Source: CAXMST01 sp963700785 (GTDB lineage Bacteria > Actinomycetota > Thermoleophilia > Solirubrobacterales > 70-9). Taken from it: a DNA stretch of 23,606 bases. The position numbers and the translations under genes were made by a program. The DNA lies in contig CAVOYZ010000024.1 in NCBI GenBank assembly GCA_963700785.1, positions 1 to 23,606 of the forward strand. Reading direction: 5' to 3'. The notes under the pieces were generated by a model. The model was not told where the DNA came from. It searched no databases and saw only the letters and a program-made list of their open reading frames with translations. Every line of letters starts with the position of its first letter. Positions within the stretch are counted from its first letter, which is position 1. Positions 6,496-15,064 of the stretch are shown in pieces.

Positions 6496-8719
6496 CAGCC
6501 CCGATGCCGTTGTTGGAGAGATGAACGAGGCGCAGGAGGGCGGCTGCCCGGTCGCACACGGGCGTGGCCCCCACCCAACCGAGGGCAGCCGCAACCAGGG
6601 CTGGTGGCCGAGCCGGCTCAACCTCAAGATCCTTGCCAAGAACCCCGCGGTGGCCAACCCGATGGGCGACGAGTTCGACTACGCCACGGAGTTCGAGTCC
6701 CTCGACCTCGATGCCGTCAAGAGGGACATCGAGGATGTCCTCACGACCTCGCAGGACTGGTGGCCGGCCGACTACGGCCACTACGGCCCGCTGATGATCC
6801 GGATGGCCTGGCACAGCGCCGGCACCTACCGGATCAGCGACGGCCGCGGCGGAGCCGGGGGCGGCCAGCAGCGCTTCGCGCCGCTCAACAGCTGGCCCGA
6901 CAACGCCAACCTCGACAAGGCCCGCAGGCTGCTGTGGCCCGTCAAGCGCAAGTACGGCCGCAAGCTCTCCTGGGCGGACCTGATGATCCTCGCCGGCAAC
7001 GTCGCATTGGAGTCGATGGGCTTCGAGACCTTCGGCTTCGGCGGCGGCCGCGAGGACGTCTGGGAGCCCGACGAGGACGTCTACTGGGGCCCCGAGACCA
7101 CCTGGCTGGGGGACGAGCGCTACAGCGGCGAGCGGGACCTCGAGAACCCGCTGGCCGCCGTTCAGATGGGCCTGATCTACGTCAACCCCGAGGGCCCGAA
7201 CGGCGAGCCGGACCCGCTCGCCGCCGCGGTCGACATCCGCGAGACGTTCCGCCGGATGGCGATGAACGATGAGGAGACCGTCGCTCTGATCGCCGGCGGG
7301 CACGCGTTCGGCAAGAACCACGGCGCGGCGGATGCCGACGAGCACGTCGGCCCCGAGCCCGAGGCCGCCCCGCTCGAGGAGCAGGGCCTCGGCTGGAAGA
7401 ACTCCTACGGCAGCGGCGTCAACGGAGACGCGATCACCAGCGGGCTCGAAGGTGCCTGGACGAGCACCCCGGTGCGATGGGACAACAAGTACCTCGAGAT
7501 CCTGTTCGGCTACGAGTGGGAGTTGGTGAAGAGCCCCGCCGGTGCCTTCCAGTGGAAGCCGAAGGACGGCGCCGGAGACGGCACGGTGCCCGACGCCAAC
7601 GACCCCTCGGCGACGCACTCCCCGACGATGCTGACGACGGACCTCTCGCTGCGCCTCGACCCGGTCTACGAGCCGATCTCGCGGCGCTTCCTCGAGAACC
7701 CCGAGGAGCTCGCCGACGCCTTCGCCCGTGCCTGGTACAAGCTCACGCACCGCGACATGGGTCCCGTCTCGCGCTACCTCGGGCCCGAGGTCCCGGAGGA
7801 GGAGCTGCTCTGGCAGGACCCCGTGCCCGAGGTCGACCACGAGCTGATCGGCGAAGAGGAGATCGCCGGGCTCAAGCGCCAGATCCTGGCTTCGGATCTG
7901 TCCGTCTCCCAGCTCGTCTCGACGGCGTGGGCGGCCGCCTCTTCGTTCCGCGGCAGCGACAAGCGCGGCGGTGCCAACGGGGCCCGCATCCGCCTCGAGC
8001 CGCAGCGCGGCTGGGAGGTCAACGAGCCCGACCGGCTGGCGCCGGTGCTGGCCACCCTCGAGGGGATCCAGCAGTCCTTCAACGACTCGCAGAGTGACGG
8101 CAAGAGGGTGTCGCTCGCCGACCTGATCGTGCTCGGCGGATGCGCGGCGGTCGAGCAGGCCGCCCAGAACGCCGGCCACGAGGCCGAGGTCCCCTTCACT
8201 CCCGGGCGCACGGACGCCTCGCAGGAGCAGACCGACGTCGAGTCCTTCGCTGCGCTCGAGCCGACCGCGGACGGGTTCCGCAACTACCTCGCCGGGGAGC
8301 AGCGGCTGCCTGCCGAGTACCTGCTGATCGACCGCGCGAACCTGCTCACTCTGAGCGCCCCCGAGATGACCGTTCTCGTCGGCGGCCTCCGGGTCCTCGG
8401 CGCCAATCACGGGGGATCGCCGCTGGGTGTCTTCACCTCGGCCCCGGAGTCGTTGAGCAACGACTTCTTCGTCAACCTGCTCGACATGGGCACGACGTGG
8501 ACGCCGACGGCGGAGGACCCCGACGTGTACGAGGGACGCGATTCCGCGGGCGATCTGACCTGGACCGGCAGCCGCGTCGACCTCGTCTTCGGCTCGAACT
8601 CGGAGCTGCGCGCGGTGGCGGAGGTCTACGCCAGCGCCGATGCCCGGGAGAAGTTCGTCGGCGACTTCGTCGCAGCGTGGGCAAAGGTGATGGATCTCGA
8701 CCGCTTCGATCTCGCCTGA
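6488..8719 (+). CDS. katG: Catalase-peroxidase
   Basis: This bifunctional haem enzyme destroys H2O2 by catalase and peroxidase reactions. It is 743 residues, the normal length, with both the active N-terminal and the haem-free C-terminal peroxidase domain. Distal residues Arg105, Trp108 and His109 lie in MIRMAWHSAGTYR. Tyr231 (GLIYVNPEGPNG) and Met257 complete the Met-Tyr-Trp adduct needed for catalase activity. The proximal haem ligand is His272. The motif after it reads GGHAFGKNHGA, where most KatG proteins have GGHTFGKTHGA, so two Thr are replaced (Ala273, Asn277). The isoniazid-relevant Ser is kept (ITSGLEGAW). AAAGGA lies 8 bases before the ATG, and the start is inside the end of furA, so translation is coupled. 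Confidence 0.97.
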   Translation: MSDSPDAVVGEMNEAQEGGCPVAHGRGPHPTEGSRNQGWWPSRLNLKILAKNPAVANPMGDEFDYATEFESLDLDAVKRDIEDVLTTSQDWWPADYGHYGPLMIRMAWHSAGTYRISDGRGGAGGGQQRFAPLNSWPDNANLDKARRLLWPVKRKYGRKLSWADLMILAGNVALESMGFETFGFGGGREDVWEPDEDVYWGPETTWLGDERYSGERDLENPLAAVQMGLIYVNPEGPNGEPDPLAAAVDIRETFRRMAMNDEETVALIAGGHAFGKNHGAADADEHVGPEPEAAPLEEQGLGWKNSYGSGVNGDAITSGLEGAWTSTPVRWDNKYLEILFGYEWELVKSPAGAFQWKPKDGAGDGTVPDANDPSATHSPTMLTTDLSLRLDPVYEPISRRFLENPEELADAFARAWYKLTHRDMGPVSRYLGPEVPEEELLWQDPVPEVDHELIGEEEIAGLKRQILASDLSVSQLVSTAWAAASSFRGSDKRGGANGARIRLEPQRGWEVNEPDRLAPVLATLEGIQQSFNDSQSDGKRVSLADLIVLGGCAAVEQAAQNAGHEAEVPFTPGRTDASQEQTDVESFAALEPTADGFRNYLAGEQRLPAEYLLIDRANLLTLSAPEMTVLVGGLRVLGANHGGSPLGVFTSAPESLSNDFFVNLLDMGTTWTPTAEDPDVYEGRDSAGDLTWTGSRVDLVFGSNSELRAVAEVYASADAREKFVGDFVAAWAKVMDLDRFDLA

Positions 8720-8873
8720 GCGAGGACTCGGCCGCGGGTCCAGGCCACCCTCGACGCACCCCGCTGGGGCCGGGGCGGATACGGCAACTCAGCCGAACAG
8801 CGAGTAGCCTGCGGCAAGCGACTTTGGCAATCAGCGGGGGACGCCAAGCGACCCGCAGGAGGAGTGAAGGAAG

Positions 8874-10244
8874 ATGAGCAAGTACGCAGTCGTCAACCCG
8901 GCAACCGGCGAGACGGTCCAGGAGTACCCGCAGATCTCCGACGAGGACCTCTCGGCAGCGGTCGCCGCCGCCGAGGACGCCCACCGGAGCTGGGCGCTCG
9001 AGACCACGGTCGCCGAGCGCGCCGCACTGGTCAAGAGGGTCTCCGAGCTTCACTCCGAGCGGCGGGAGACGCTCGCCGAGATCGCCGTCCGCGAGATGGG
9101 CAAGCCGATGGAGCAGGCGCTCGGCGAGGTCGACTTCTGCGTCGACATCTACGGCTACTACGCCGACAACGCGGAGGACTTCCTCAAGGACGAGCCGATC
9201 TCGCTGCTTGCCGGCGACGGCACCGCCCTGATCCGCCGGAGCTCGATCGGGCCCCTGCTGGGGATCATGCCCTGGAACTTCCCCTACTACCAGGTGGCGC
9301 GGTTCGCGGGGCCGAACCTGATCGTCGGCAACACGATCCTGCTCAAGCCGGCCCACCAGTGCCCGGAGTCGGCGGCGGCGATGCAGGCGATCTTCGCCGA
9401 CGCCGGCTTCCCCGAGGGCGCCTACCAGACGATCCTCGCCTCGAACGATCAGATCGCGGAGGTGATCGCCGATCCGCGGATCCGCGGCGTCTCGCTGACC
9501 GGCTCCGAGCGGGCCGGCGCCGCGGTCGCCGAGATCGCGGGACGCCATCTGAAGAAGGTCGTGCTCGAGCTCGGCGGGTCCGATCCGTTCATCCTGCTCG
9601 GGGCCGAGGACCTCGACGAGGCGGTCGAGGCCGCCGTCGCCGGCCGTCTCGACAACACCGGGCAGTCCTGCAATGCCGCGAAGCGGTTCATCGTCGCCGA
9701 CGAGCTCTACGACGACTTCCTCGAGAGGTTCACGGCCGCGATGACGTCCGCCGAGCCCGGCGACCCGACGGCCGAGGACGCCGCGATGGGGCCGCTGTCG
9801 TCGGCGAGCGCCGCGGAGACCCTGCAGGACCAGCTCGATCGGGCGGTTGCCCAGGGCGCCGAGGTGGTCGCGGGCGGGGATCGAGACGGCAACTACTTCT
9901 CGAGCACCGTGCTCGTCGGAGTCGGCCCGGACAACGACGCCTACCGCGAGGAGTTCTTCGGGCCGGTGGCGAGTGTCTTCCGCGTCGGCTCCGAGGAGGA
10001 GGCGATCGAGCTGGCGAACGACACGCCGTTCGGGCTCGGCTCGTACGTCTTCTCCGACGATCCGGAGCAGGCGCTGCGGGTGGCGGACGGCCTCGACACC
10101 GGGATGGTCTACGTCAACGGCGTCGGCCTCGACGGCGCGGAGCTGCCGTTCGGCGGCGTCAAGCGGTCGGGCTTCGGCCGCGAGCTCGGCCGCTACGGGA
10201 TCGAGGAGTTCGTCAACAAGAAGCTGATTCGCGTGGTCAAGTAG
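8874..10244 (+). CDS. NAD(P)-dependent succinate-semialdehyde-type aldehyde dehydrogenase
   Basis: This 456-residue cytosolic enzyme oxidises an aldehyde to an acid with NAD(P). PWNFP with Asn135, LLKPAHQCPESA with Lys158, the cofactor loop SLTGSERAG (about 207-215), the general base Glu232 in LELGGSDPF, and the nucleophile Cys266 in TGQSCNAAKRF are all in place. The C-terminal PFGGVKRSGFGRELGRYGIEEFVNKK motif is also normal. The short N-terminus and overall sequence are closest to the GabD1/Sad group of succinate semialdehyde dehydrogenases; the exact substrate is inferred. AGGAGG and then GGAAG precede the ATG. The 154 bases after katG hold only a weak GC-rich hairpin (CCCCgctGGGG) and this gene's leader. 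Confidence 0.93.
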   Translation: MSKYAVVNPATGETVQEYPQISDEDLSAAVAAAEDAHRSWALETTVAERAALVKRVSELHSERRETLAEIAVREMGKPMEQALGEVDFCVDIYGYYADNAEDFLKDEPISLLAGDGTALIRRSSIGPLLGIMPWNFPYYQVARFAGPNLIVGNTILLKPAHQCPESAAAMQAIFADAGFPEGAYQTILASNDQIAEVIADPRIRGVSLTGSERAGAAVAEIAGRHLKKVVLELGGSDPFILLGAEDLDEAVEAAVAGRLDNTGQSCNAAKRFIVADELYDDFLERFTAAMTSAEPGDPTAEDAAMGPLSSASAAETLQDQLDRAVAQGAEVVAGGDRDGNYFSSTVLVGVGPDNDAYREEFFGPVASVFRVGSEEEAIELANDTPFGLGSYVFSDDPEQALRVADGLDTGMVYVNGVGLDGAELPFGGVKRSGFGRELGRYGIEEFVNKKLIRVVK

Positions 10245-10304
10245 CCATGGCTACGGCCTGATCTGAGCCTCCGGAGGATCGCCCGAGCGAGGAGCGGAGG
10301 AGGG

Positions 10305-12791
10305 ATGCGAGCAGCCATCGGCGTGGCGGCGATCGGGCTCGTCATCGGGCTTGGCGCCGCTGCCGCGAGCCCCGCCGACGCCGTCGCTCCCGCAGCCACC
10401 GACCGGGGCGATCGCGGCGGCGCCAAGCCGAAGCTGCGGCTGAAGATCGTCCGCCCCCGGCAGAGCTCGATCCTCACCAAGGGCCTGCGGGTCCGGGTCA
10501 CCGCCGGCGCTGCGGGCAGGCGCGGCGGCCGTTCGTTGCGGGTCAGGCTTCGCGCCGGCTCCTCGACCTTCGACACCGAGGCCTTCGTGCCGATCGCGGA
10601 GCCGCGGGCCCTGAAGATCAGGGAGGGTGCAAGGCGCACGATCAGGCTGCCGCTGACCGCGACCGCTGCGGCGAAGGTCGCCGGTTGCGAGGCGCGGACC
10701 CTGCGTGCCCGGGTCCGCGGGCGAACCACGACGAGGGACCTCGTGCGGACCCGTTCCTGCGCGCCGCAGCCGCTCGATCTCTCCCGCGCCGCCGACTGCG
10801 AGTTCATCGGCCAGCAGGACGGATCGCACTGCCTGCTCCCGTTCCCCGACGACTACTTCACCGTCGCCGACCCGGCCTCGGCCACGGGGCGGCGGATCGA
10901 CCTGCACGCCGCGGCGATGCCCGACAATGCCGCCGGCAAGCCGATCGACCCGGGTCCCTACAGCCGCAACGACGGCTTCAGCCCGGGCGAGACGATCCTC
11001 GTCAGGGTCCCCGGGCTCGACAACCCGGAGGCCCTCGCGGCGACCGACCCGGCCCCGATCGACCGCATCGGCCGCTACGCGGAGGCCGACGCCCCCGTCG
11101 TCGTGATCGATGCCGACACGGGCGAGCGCCTGCCGATCTGGGTCGAGATCGACTCGAATGCCTCCGGCCCCGACAGCACGCTGTTGGAGGTCCACCCGGC
11201 CCGCAACTACGAGTCCGGGCACCGCTACATAGTTGCCATGCGCAGGCTCCGAACGGGCGACGGCAGCGTCATTCCCGCCCCCGAGGGGTTCAGGTACTAC
11301 CGCGACGGGCTGCCGTCGGCCGAGCCCGAGATCGACGCCCGCCGAGACCACTTCGAGCGGATCTTCAGGCGACTGCGCGATGCGGGGATCCGGCGCTCGA
11401 ACCTCTACCTCGCCTGGGACTTCACGGTCGCAAGCGACGAGAACATCGCCGCCCGCGCACTCCACATGCGCAACAGCGCCTTCGGCCTGCTCGGCGACGA
11501 TGACATGGGCGACGTCGCGGTTGCCGGTGACGCACCGTCGTTCGCCGTGACCGGCACCGATGTCCCCGCCGATCCCCAGATCGCGCGGCGGGTGACCGGC
11601 ACGTTTACGGTGCCCTGCTACCTGGTGCCGAGCTGCGACCCCGGAGGGCGGTTCGAGCTCGATGCCGACGGTCTGCCGGTCCGCAACGGGAACTACACCG
11701 CCAACTTCATCTGCATCGTCCCGCAGCGCGCCGTCGGCGCCCCGGGCCCGGACCTGGTCCGACCGGCGATCTACGGCCACGGCCTGTTCGGCGGCGCCGG
11801 GGAGGTCTACGGCAGCTCGACCAACCGCGATCTCGCCGACCAGTACGGATTCGTGATCTGCGCGACCGACGAGATCGGGATGTCGGGCGCCGACGTCCCC
11901 AACACCGTCGCCAACATCCTCACCGACCTCTCGAACTTCCCGCAGCTCGCCGACCGCCTGCAGCAGGGGTTGCTGAACGAGCTCTTCCTCAGCCGCCTGA
12001 TGATCCACCCCGACGGCTTCGGCTCCGATCCGGCCTTCCATCAGGACGGCACGCTCGGCACGCCGTCGGTGATCGACAGCACTCAGAACTACTACGTCGG
12101 CGCCAGCCAGGGGGGGATCATGGGCGGCGCGCTGACCGCTCTCGCCCCCGACTTCACGCGCGCCGTCCTCAACGTGCCGGCGATGAACTACTCGGTCTTG
12201 CTGCCGCGCTCGGTCGACTACGACGCCTTCGCGATCTTCATCAACCAGCAGTACTCCGAGATCGAGCGACCGCTCGCCCTCGGCCTGATCCAGATGCTCT
12301 GGGACCGCGGCGAGCCGAACGGCTACGCGCACCGGATGACGAGCGACCCGCTGCCGGAGACGCCTGCCCATCAAGTCCTGATGAACGTCGCCTTCGGCGA
12401 CCATCAGGTGACGAACTTCCAGGCCGACGTCCAGGCGCGCACGATCGGCGCCCGGACCCGGGGCCCCGTCCTCTATCCCGGCCGCTGGCCGGGGGTTGCC
12501 GCGCTCTGGAACGTGCCGAGGATCAGGTCGTTCCCCTACGACGGCTCGGCGATCATCTACGGGGACATCGGGCCGGTACGGCCGGACCCGACCGATCCGT
12601 CGAAGTCGATCGGCGTGCCGCCACCGCCGCTGACCAACGTTCCGAACCGCGAGGGCGAGGATCCACACGGCGCTCCCCGCGGCGCGCCGCAGGCGGTCCA
12701 GCTGATGTCGGACTTCCTCAAGCCGGACGGTGCGGTGACCAACGTCTGCGGCACGACGGCCTGCTTCGCGGGCGGCTTCACCGGCCCCTAG
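10305..12791 (+). CDS. Large secreted alpha/beta-hydrolase-like protein
   Basis: This is an 828-residue exported protein of a poorly described family. Residues 1-26 are a signal peptide (VAAIGLVIGLGAAAASPADA). Residues about 42-152 are a Lys/Arg-rich Ig-like module. Residues about 165-470 are a Cys-containing N-terminal part of unknown role. The C-terminal half looks like a lipase/esterase fold: the oxyanion-type YGHGLFGG (490-497), the nucleophile elbow GASQGG with Ser601, and candidates Asp699 (AFGDHQVTNF) and His788 (EDPHGAPRGAPQA) for a triad. Several Cys (437, 444, 470, 519, 815, 820) could form disulfides outside the cell. GGAGGAGGG stands directly before the ATG. It lies 60 bases after the dehydrogenase, probably in the same transcription unit. 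Substrate unknown. Confidence 0.8.
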   Translation: MRAAIGVAAIGLVIGLGAAAASPADAVAPAATDRGDRGGAKPKLRLKIVRPRQSSILTKGLRVRVTAGAAGRRGGRSLRVRLRAGSSTFDTEAFVPIAEPRALKIREGARRTIRLPLTATAAAKVAGCEARTLRARVRGRTTTRDLVRTRSCAPQPLDLSRAADCEFIGQQDGSHCLLPFPDDYFTVADPASATGRRIDLHAAAMPDNAAGKPIDPGPYSRNDGFSPGETILVRVPGLDNPEALAATDPAPIDRIGRYAEADAPVVVIDADTGERLPIWVEIDSNASGPDSTLLEVHPARNYESGHRYIVAMRRLRTGDGSVIPAPEGFRYYRDGLPSAEPEIDARRDHFERIFRRLRDAGIRRSNLYLAWDFTVASDENIAARALHMRNSAFGLLGDDDMGDVAVAGDAPSFAVTGTDVPADPQIARRVTGTFTVPCYLVPSCDPGGRFELDADGLPVRNGNYTANFICIVPQRAVGAPGPDLVRPAIYGHGLFGGAGEVYGSSTNRDLADQYGFVICATDEIGMSGADVPNTVANILTDLSNFPQLADRLQQGLLNELFLSRLMIHPDGFGSDPAFHQDGTLGTPSVIDSTQNYYVGASQGGIMGGALTALAPDFTRAVLNVPAMNYSVLLPRSVDYDAFAIFINQQYSEIERPLALGLIQMLWDRGEPNGYAHRMTSDPLPETPAHQVLMNVAFGDHQVTNFQADVQARTIGARTRGPVLYPGRWPGVAALWNVPRIRSFPYDGSAIIYGDIGPVRPDPTDPSKSIGVPPPPLTNVPNREGEDPHGAPRGAPQAVQLMSDFLKPDGAVTNVCGTTACFAGGFTGP

Positions 12792-12816
12792 TACGACTCG
12801 CCCCACGCCGCGGAGG

Positions 12817-13590
12817 GTGAGCTCGCTTTCAGCGGTGCCGGGCGCCCATAACATTCAGGCGATCACGCTGATCGATCGTCTCACCCGCCAGGCCCGCTAC
12901 GGCGTCCAGCTCGCCGGCGCCGCGTGGCCGCAGTTCGTCCGACCACTCGCGCTCGAGATCGCCTCGCACCGGCCGATTCGAGAGCTGCTGCCGGGAGTCC
13001 ATCACTGGACGGCGATTCACCCGAGAATCAGGCTCCCGGTGGACTCGTACTACATCGAGCCGGCCCGGATCGTCCTCGACCCGCTGGTGCCGCGCGAGGG
13101 CCTCGAGTGGTTCGAGCAACGTGGGGCCCCGAGCCAGATCATCCTCACCAACCGCCACCATCTCCGTCACGCCGAGAGCTACGCGGAGACGTTCGGCTGC
13201 CCGATTCGTTGTTGCGAAGCGGGCCTGCACGAGTTCGAGCGCGGCCCGAGGGTCGAGGGCTTCGCCTTCGGGGAGCAGCTGGCGCCGGGGATCACTGCCC
13301 ACCAGCTCGGCGCGATCTGCCCCGACGATTCCGTCATCCACATCGAGACGGCGAACGGCGCTGCCCTGGCCTTCGCCGACGGGCTCACCCGGCCCCGCGG
13401 GGGTGGGCTCAGCTTCGTGCCGGGGTTCCTGATGGGTGACGACCCCCCGGCGGTGCGGGCCGGGCTGCGCGAGTCGCTTCGCCGGCTGCTCGAGCTCGAT
13501 TTCGACAGCCTCCTGTTCGCGCACGGCGAGCCGCTGATCGGCGGCGGCAGGGCGGCGCTGCGCGAGTTCCTCGCGGGCGGGTCACGGTAA
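12817..13590 (+). CDS. Metallo-beta-lactamase-fold protein with altered metal motif
   Basis: The 257-residue protein resembles actinobacterial MBL-superfamily proteins: ELLPGVHHWTAIHPRIRLPVDSYYI opens the fold, ILTNRHHLRHAESY sits where HxHxDH is expected, and LLFAHGEPLIGGG is the late His motif. The classic HxHxDH is therefore NRHHLRH, which lacks the Asp and the first His. It may bind one metal or none and need not be a hydrolase. The GTG start overlaps the end of a GGAGG, so an alternative GTG at 12835 is possible. It follows the secreted hydrolase by 25 bases and is probably cotranscribed. The 202 bases after it hold a small ORF (13693-13818) and a CCCGGC/GCCGGG stem. Confidence 0.75.
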   Translation: MSSLSAVPGAHNIQAITLIDRLTRQARYGVQLAGAAWPQFVRPLALEIASHRPIRELLPGVHHWTAIHPRIRLPVDSYYIEPARIVLDPLVPREGLEWFEQRGAPSQIILTNRHHLRHAESYAETFGCPIRCCEAGLHEFERGPRVEGFAFGEQLAPGITAHQLGAICPDDSVIHIETANGAALAFADGLTRPRGGGLSFVPGFLMGDDPPAVRAGLRESLRRLLELDFDSLLFAHGEPLIGGGRAALREFLAGGSR

Positions 13591-13692
13591 CCACTCACTA
13601 GGAGCCCGGCGCATGTCCCATGAGCCAGAGCTGACTCGTCGCTGTGAGCCGACGTTCATGCTGGGCCGGGCGGCTCGAGGGAGCTGAGTGAG

Positions 13693-13818
13693 GTGCGGGC
13701 CGCATACCGCGCTGAGCAGGAGCGCGCCGGGCCGGTGGAGGTCGACCTGAACGAGGTGGCCCGGCGATTGGGCCGGGTCCCCGGAGCCTCAGATGCGGGA
13801 TCGGCCCTTGAGGTCTAG
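13693..13818 (+). CDS. Possible 41-residue small protein
   Basis: GTG opens a short frame, VRAAYRAEQERAGPVEVDL then NEVARRLGRVPGASDAGSALEV, preceded by GAGGGAG with a 9-base spacer. Codon use is like that of the neighbours, and the product would be an acidic/basic helix-rich peptide. Its TAG coincides with the -10 box of the next gene. It may be the tail of a lost gene rather than a living one. Confidence 0.3.
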   Translation: MRAAYRAEQERAGPVEVDLNEVARRLGRVPGASDAGSALEV

Positions 13819-13821
13819 TGT
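13816..13821 (+). promoter_or_regulatory. -10 box of the aminotransferase gene (leaderless)
   Basis: TAGTGT ends 7 bases before the ATG at 13829, the same geometry as at the hydrolase-oxidase operon. No -35 box is clear. It supports ATG 13829 as the start instead of the in-frame ATG at 13793, which has GGAG six bases upstream. Confidence 0.35.
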
Positions 13822-13828
13822 TGTGAGC

Positions 13829-15064
13829 ATGGAGAGCCGTCTTAGCACCGGCTCCGGGGTAGAGCCGTATCCCGATCGCGGCGAGGCGACCGGGGCGTTC
13901 GCCGCGCACGTCAACCGCGGCAAGGCGAGGGTGCTGCGCGAGATCGGCGTCGACATCGTCATCGGCGAGCGCGAGGGCCCTCGCTTCCGCGACGCCTACA
14001 GCGGCCGCTGGTATTGGAACTGTCACTGCAACGGCGGCGTCTTCAACCTCGGCCACCGTCATCCGAGCCCCCTCGGCGCGCTGCGCGATGCCCTCGACCA
14101 CCTCGACATCGGCAACCATCACCTGATCAGCGGCTGGCGGGCCTCGCTCGCTGAGCGGCTGGCCGAGTCGACCTCGGGAGGGCTCCCCTACGCGGTCTTC
14201 ACCCCATCCGGCAGCGAGGCGGTCGATCTGGCGCTGCGCCTGGCCCGCGGCAGCACCGGGCGCGAGCGGATCGTCTCGACGCTCGGCGCCTATCACGGGC
14301 ACGCGGGACTCGGCTGGGCGGCCAGCGATCCGCGCTGGATCGAGCCGTTCGGATTCGAGCCGCCGGGCTTCGCTCGAGTGCCCTACAACGACGCCGAGGC
14401 GATGCGCGCGACCGTCGACGCCGAGACCGCCGCGGTGATTCTCGAGTCGATCCCGGCGACCCTCGGCTTCCCCCCGCCGGAGCCCGGCTACATGGCCGCC
14501 GTGGCCGCTGCCGCCCGCGAGCACGGCGCCCTATTGGTCGTCGACGAGGTGCAGACCGGGCTCGGGCGCACCGGCAGCGCCTGGTACTGGCAGCAGGAGG
14601 GGATCGAGCCCGACATCGTGATCACCGGCAAGGGGCTCGGCGGCGGCCTGTATCCGATTAGCGCCGCGCTGCTCAGCGCCGAGCTGGAGGCGTTCTTCGA
14701 CGAGCACCCGTTCGCCTACGTCTCTACGTTCGGCGGGGCTGAGGTCGGCTGCGCGGTCGCCGGCGCCGTGCTCGACGAGGTCCTCGAGCCCGACTTCCTC
14801 GCCCGCGTCCGGGAGCTTGGCGCCCGCTTCGAGGCGGGCTTCGCCGATCTGCCGTTCGAGCTGCGCCGCCGGGGCATGACGATGGGGCTCCGATTCGAGG
14901 ATCAGGAGGGTGGCGTGCTCGCCGCCAAGCGCCTGATCGACGCCGGCGTGTTCGCCGTCTTCGCCGAGCACGATCACCGCGTGACCCAGTTCAAGCCGCC
15001 GCTGATCCTCTCCGACGAGCAGGCCGACGAGATCATCGCGGACGTGCACGAGGCACTCGCGTGA
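13829..15064 (+). CDS. Class III (omega-type) aminotransferase-fold PLP protein
   Basis: This is a 411-residue PLP enzyme of the fold-type I, class III family (ornithine/GABA aminotransferases, HemL, phospho-lyases). The PLP lysine is Lys268 in ITGKGLGGGLYP. The ring-nitrogen Asp239 lies in VVDEVQTGLGRTG, and the phosphate-cup motif is TPSGSEAVDLAL. An unusual YWNCHCNGGVFNLGHRHP occurs near the N-terminus, where other members have a simple DxxxGxxxxxLGHxHP. It overlaps the following kinase-fold gene by GTGA, so the two are made together. Family members either transfer amino groups or, when paired with a kinase, eliminate phosphate from phospho-amino-alcohols. The sequence alone does not decide. 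An upstream ATG at 13793 would add 12 residues. Confidence 0.88.
   Translation: MESRLSTGSGVEPYPDRGEATGAFAAHVNRGKARVLREIGVDIVIGEREGPRFRDAYSGRWYWNCHCNGGVFNLGHRHPSPLGALRDALDHLDIGNHHLISGWRASLAERLAESTSGGLPYAVFTPSGSEAVDLALRLARGSTGRERIVSTLGAYHGHAGLGWAASDPRWIEPFGFEPPGFARVPYNDAEAMRATVDAETAAVILESIPATLGFPPPEPGYMAAVAAAAREHGALLVVDEVQTGLGRTGSAWYWQQEGIEPDIVITGKGLGGGLYPISAALLSAELEAFFDEHPFAYVSTFGGAEVGCAVAGAVLDEVLEPDFLARVRELGARFEAGFADLPFELRRRGMTMGLRFEDQEGGVLAAKRLIDAGVFAVFAEHDHRVTQFKPPLILSDEQADEIIADVHEALA

Noticed and set aside
6410..8410. 666-codon open frame antisense to katG
   Set aside because: It is the Val/Gly/Leu/Arg-rich mirror of a certain katG gene and has no recognisable motif. High GC keeps the opposite strand open.
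10251..12854. 867-codon open frame antisense to the secreted hydrolase
   Set aside because: Composition is that of a mirror frame (Val, Arg, Gly, Asp), without domains. The plus strand has a signal peptide and a catalytic motif.
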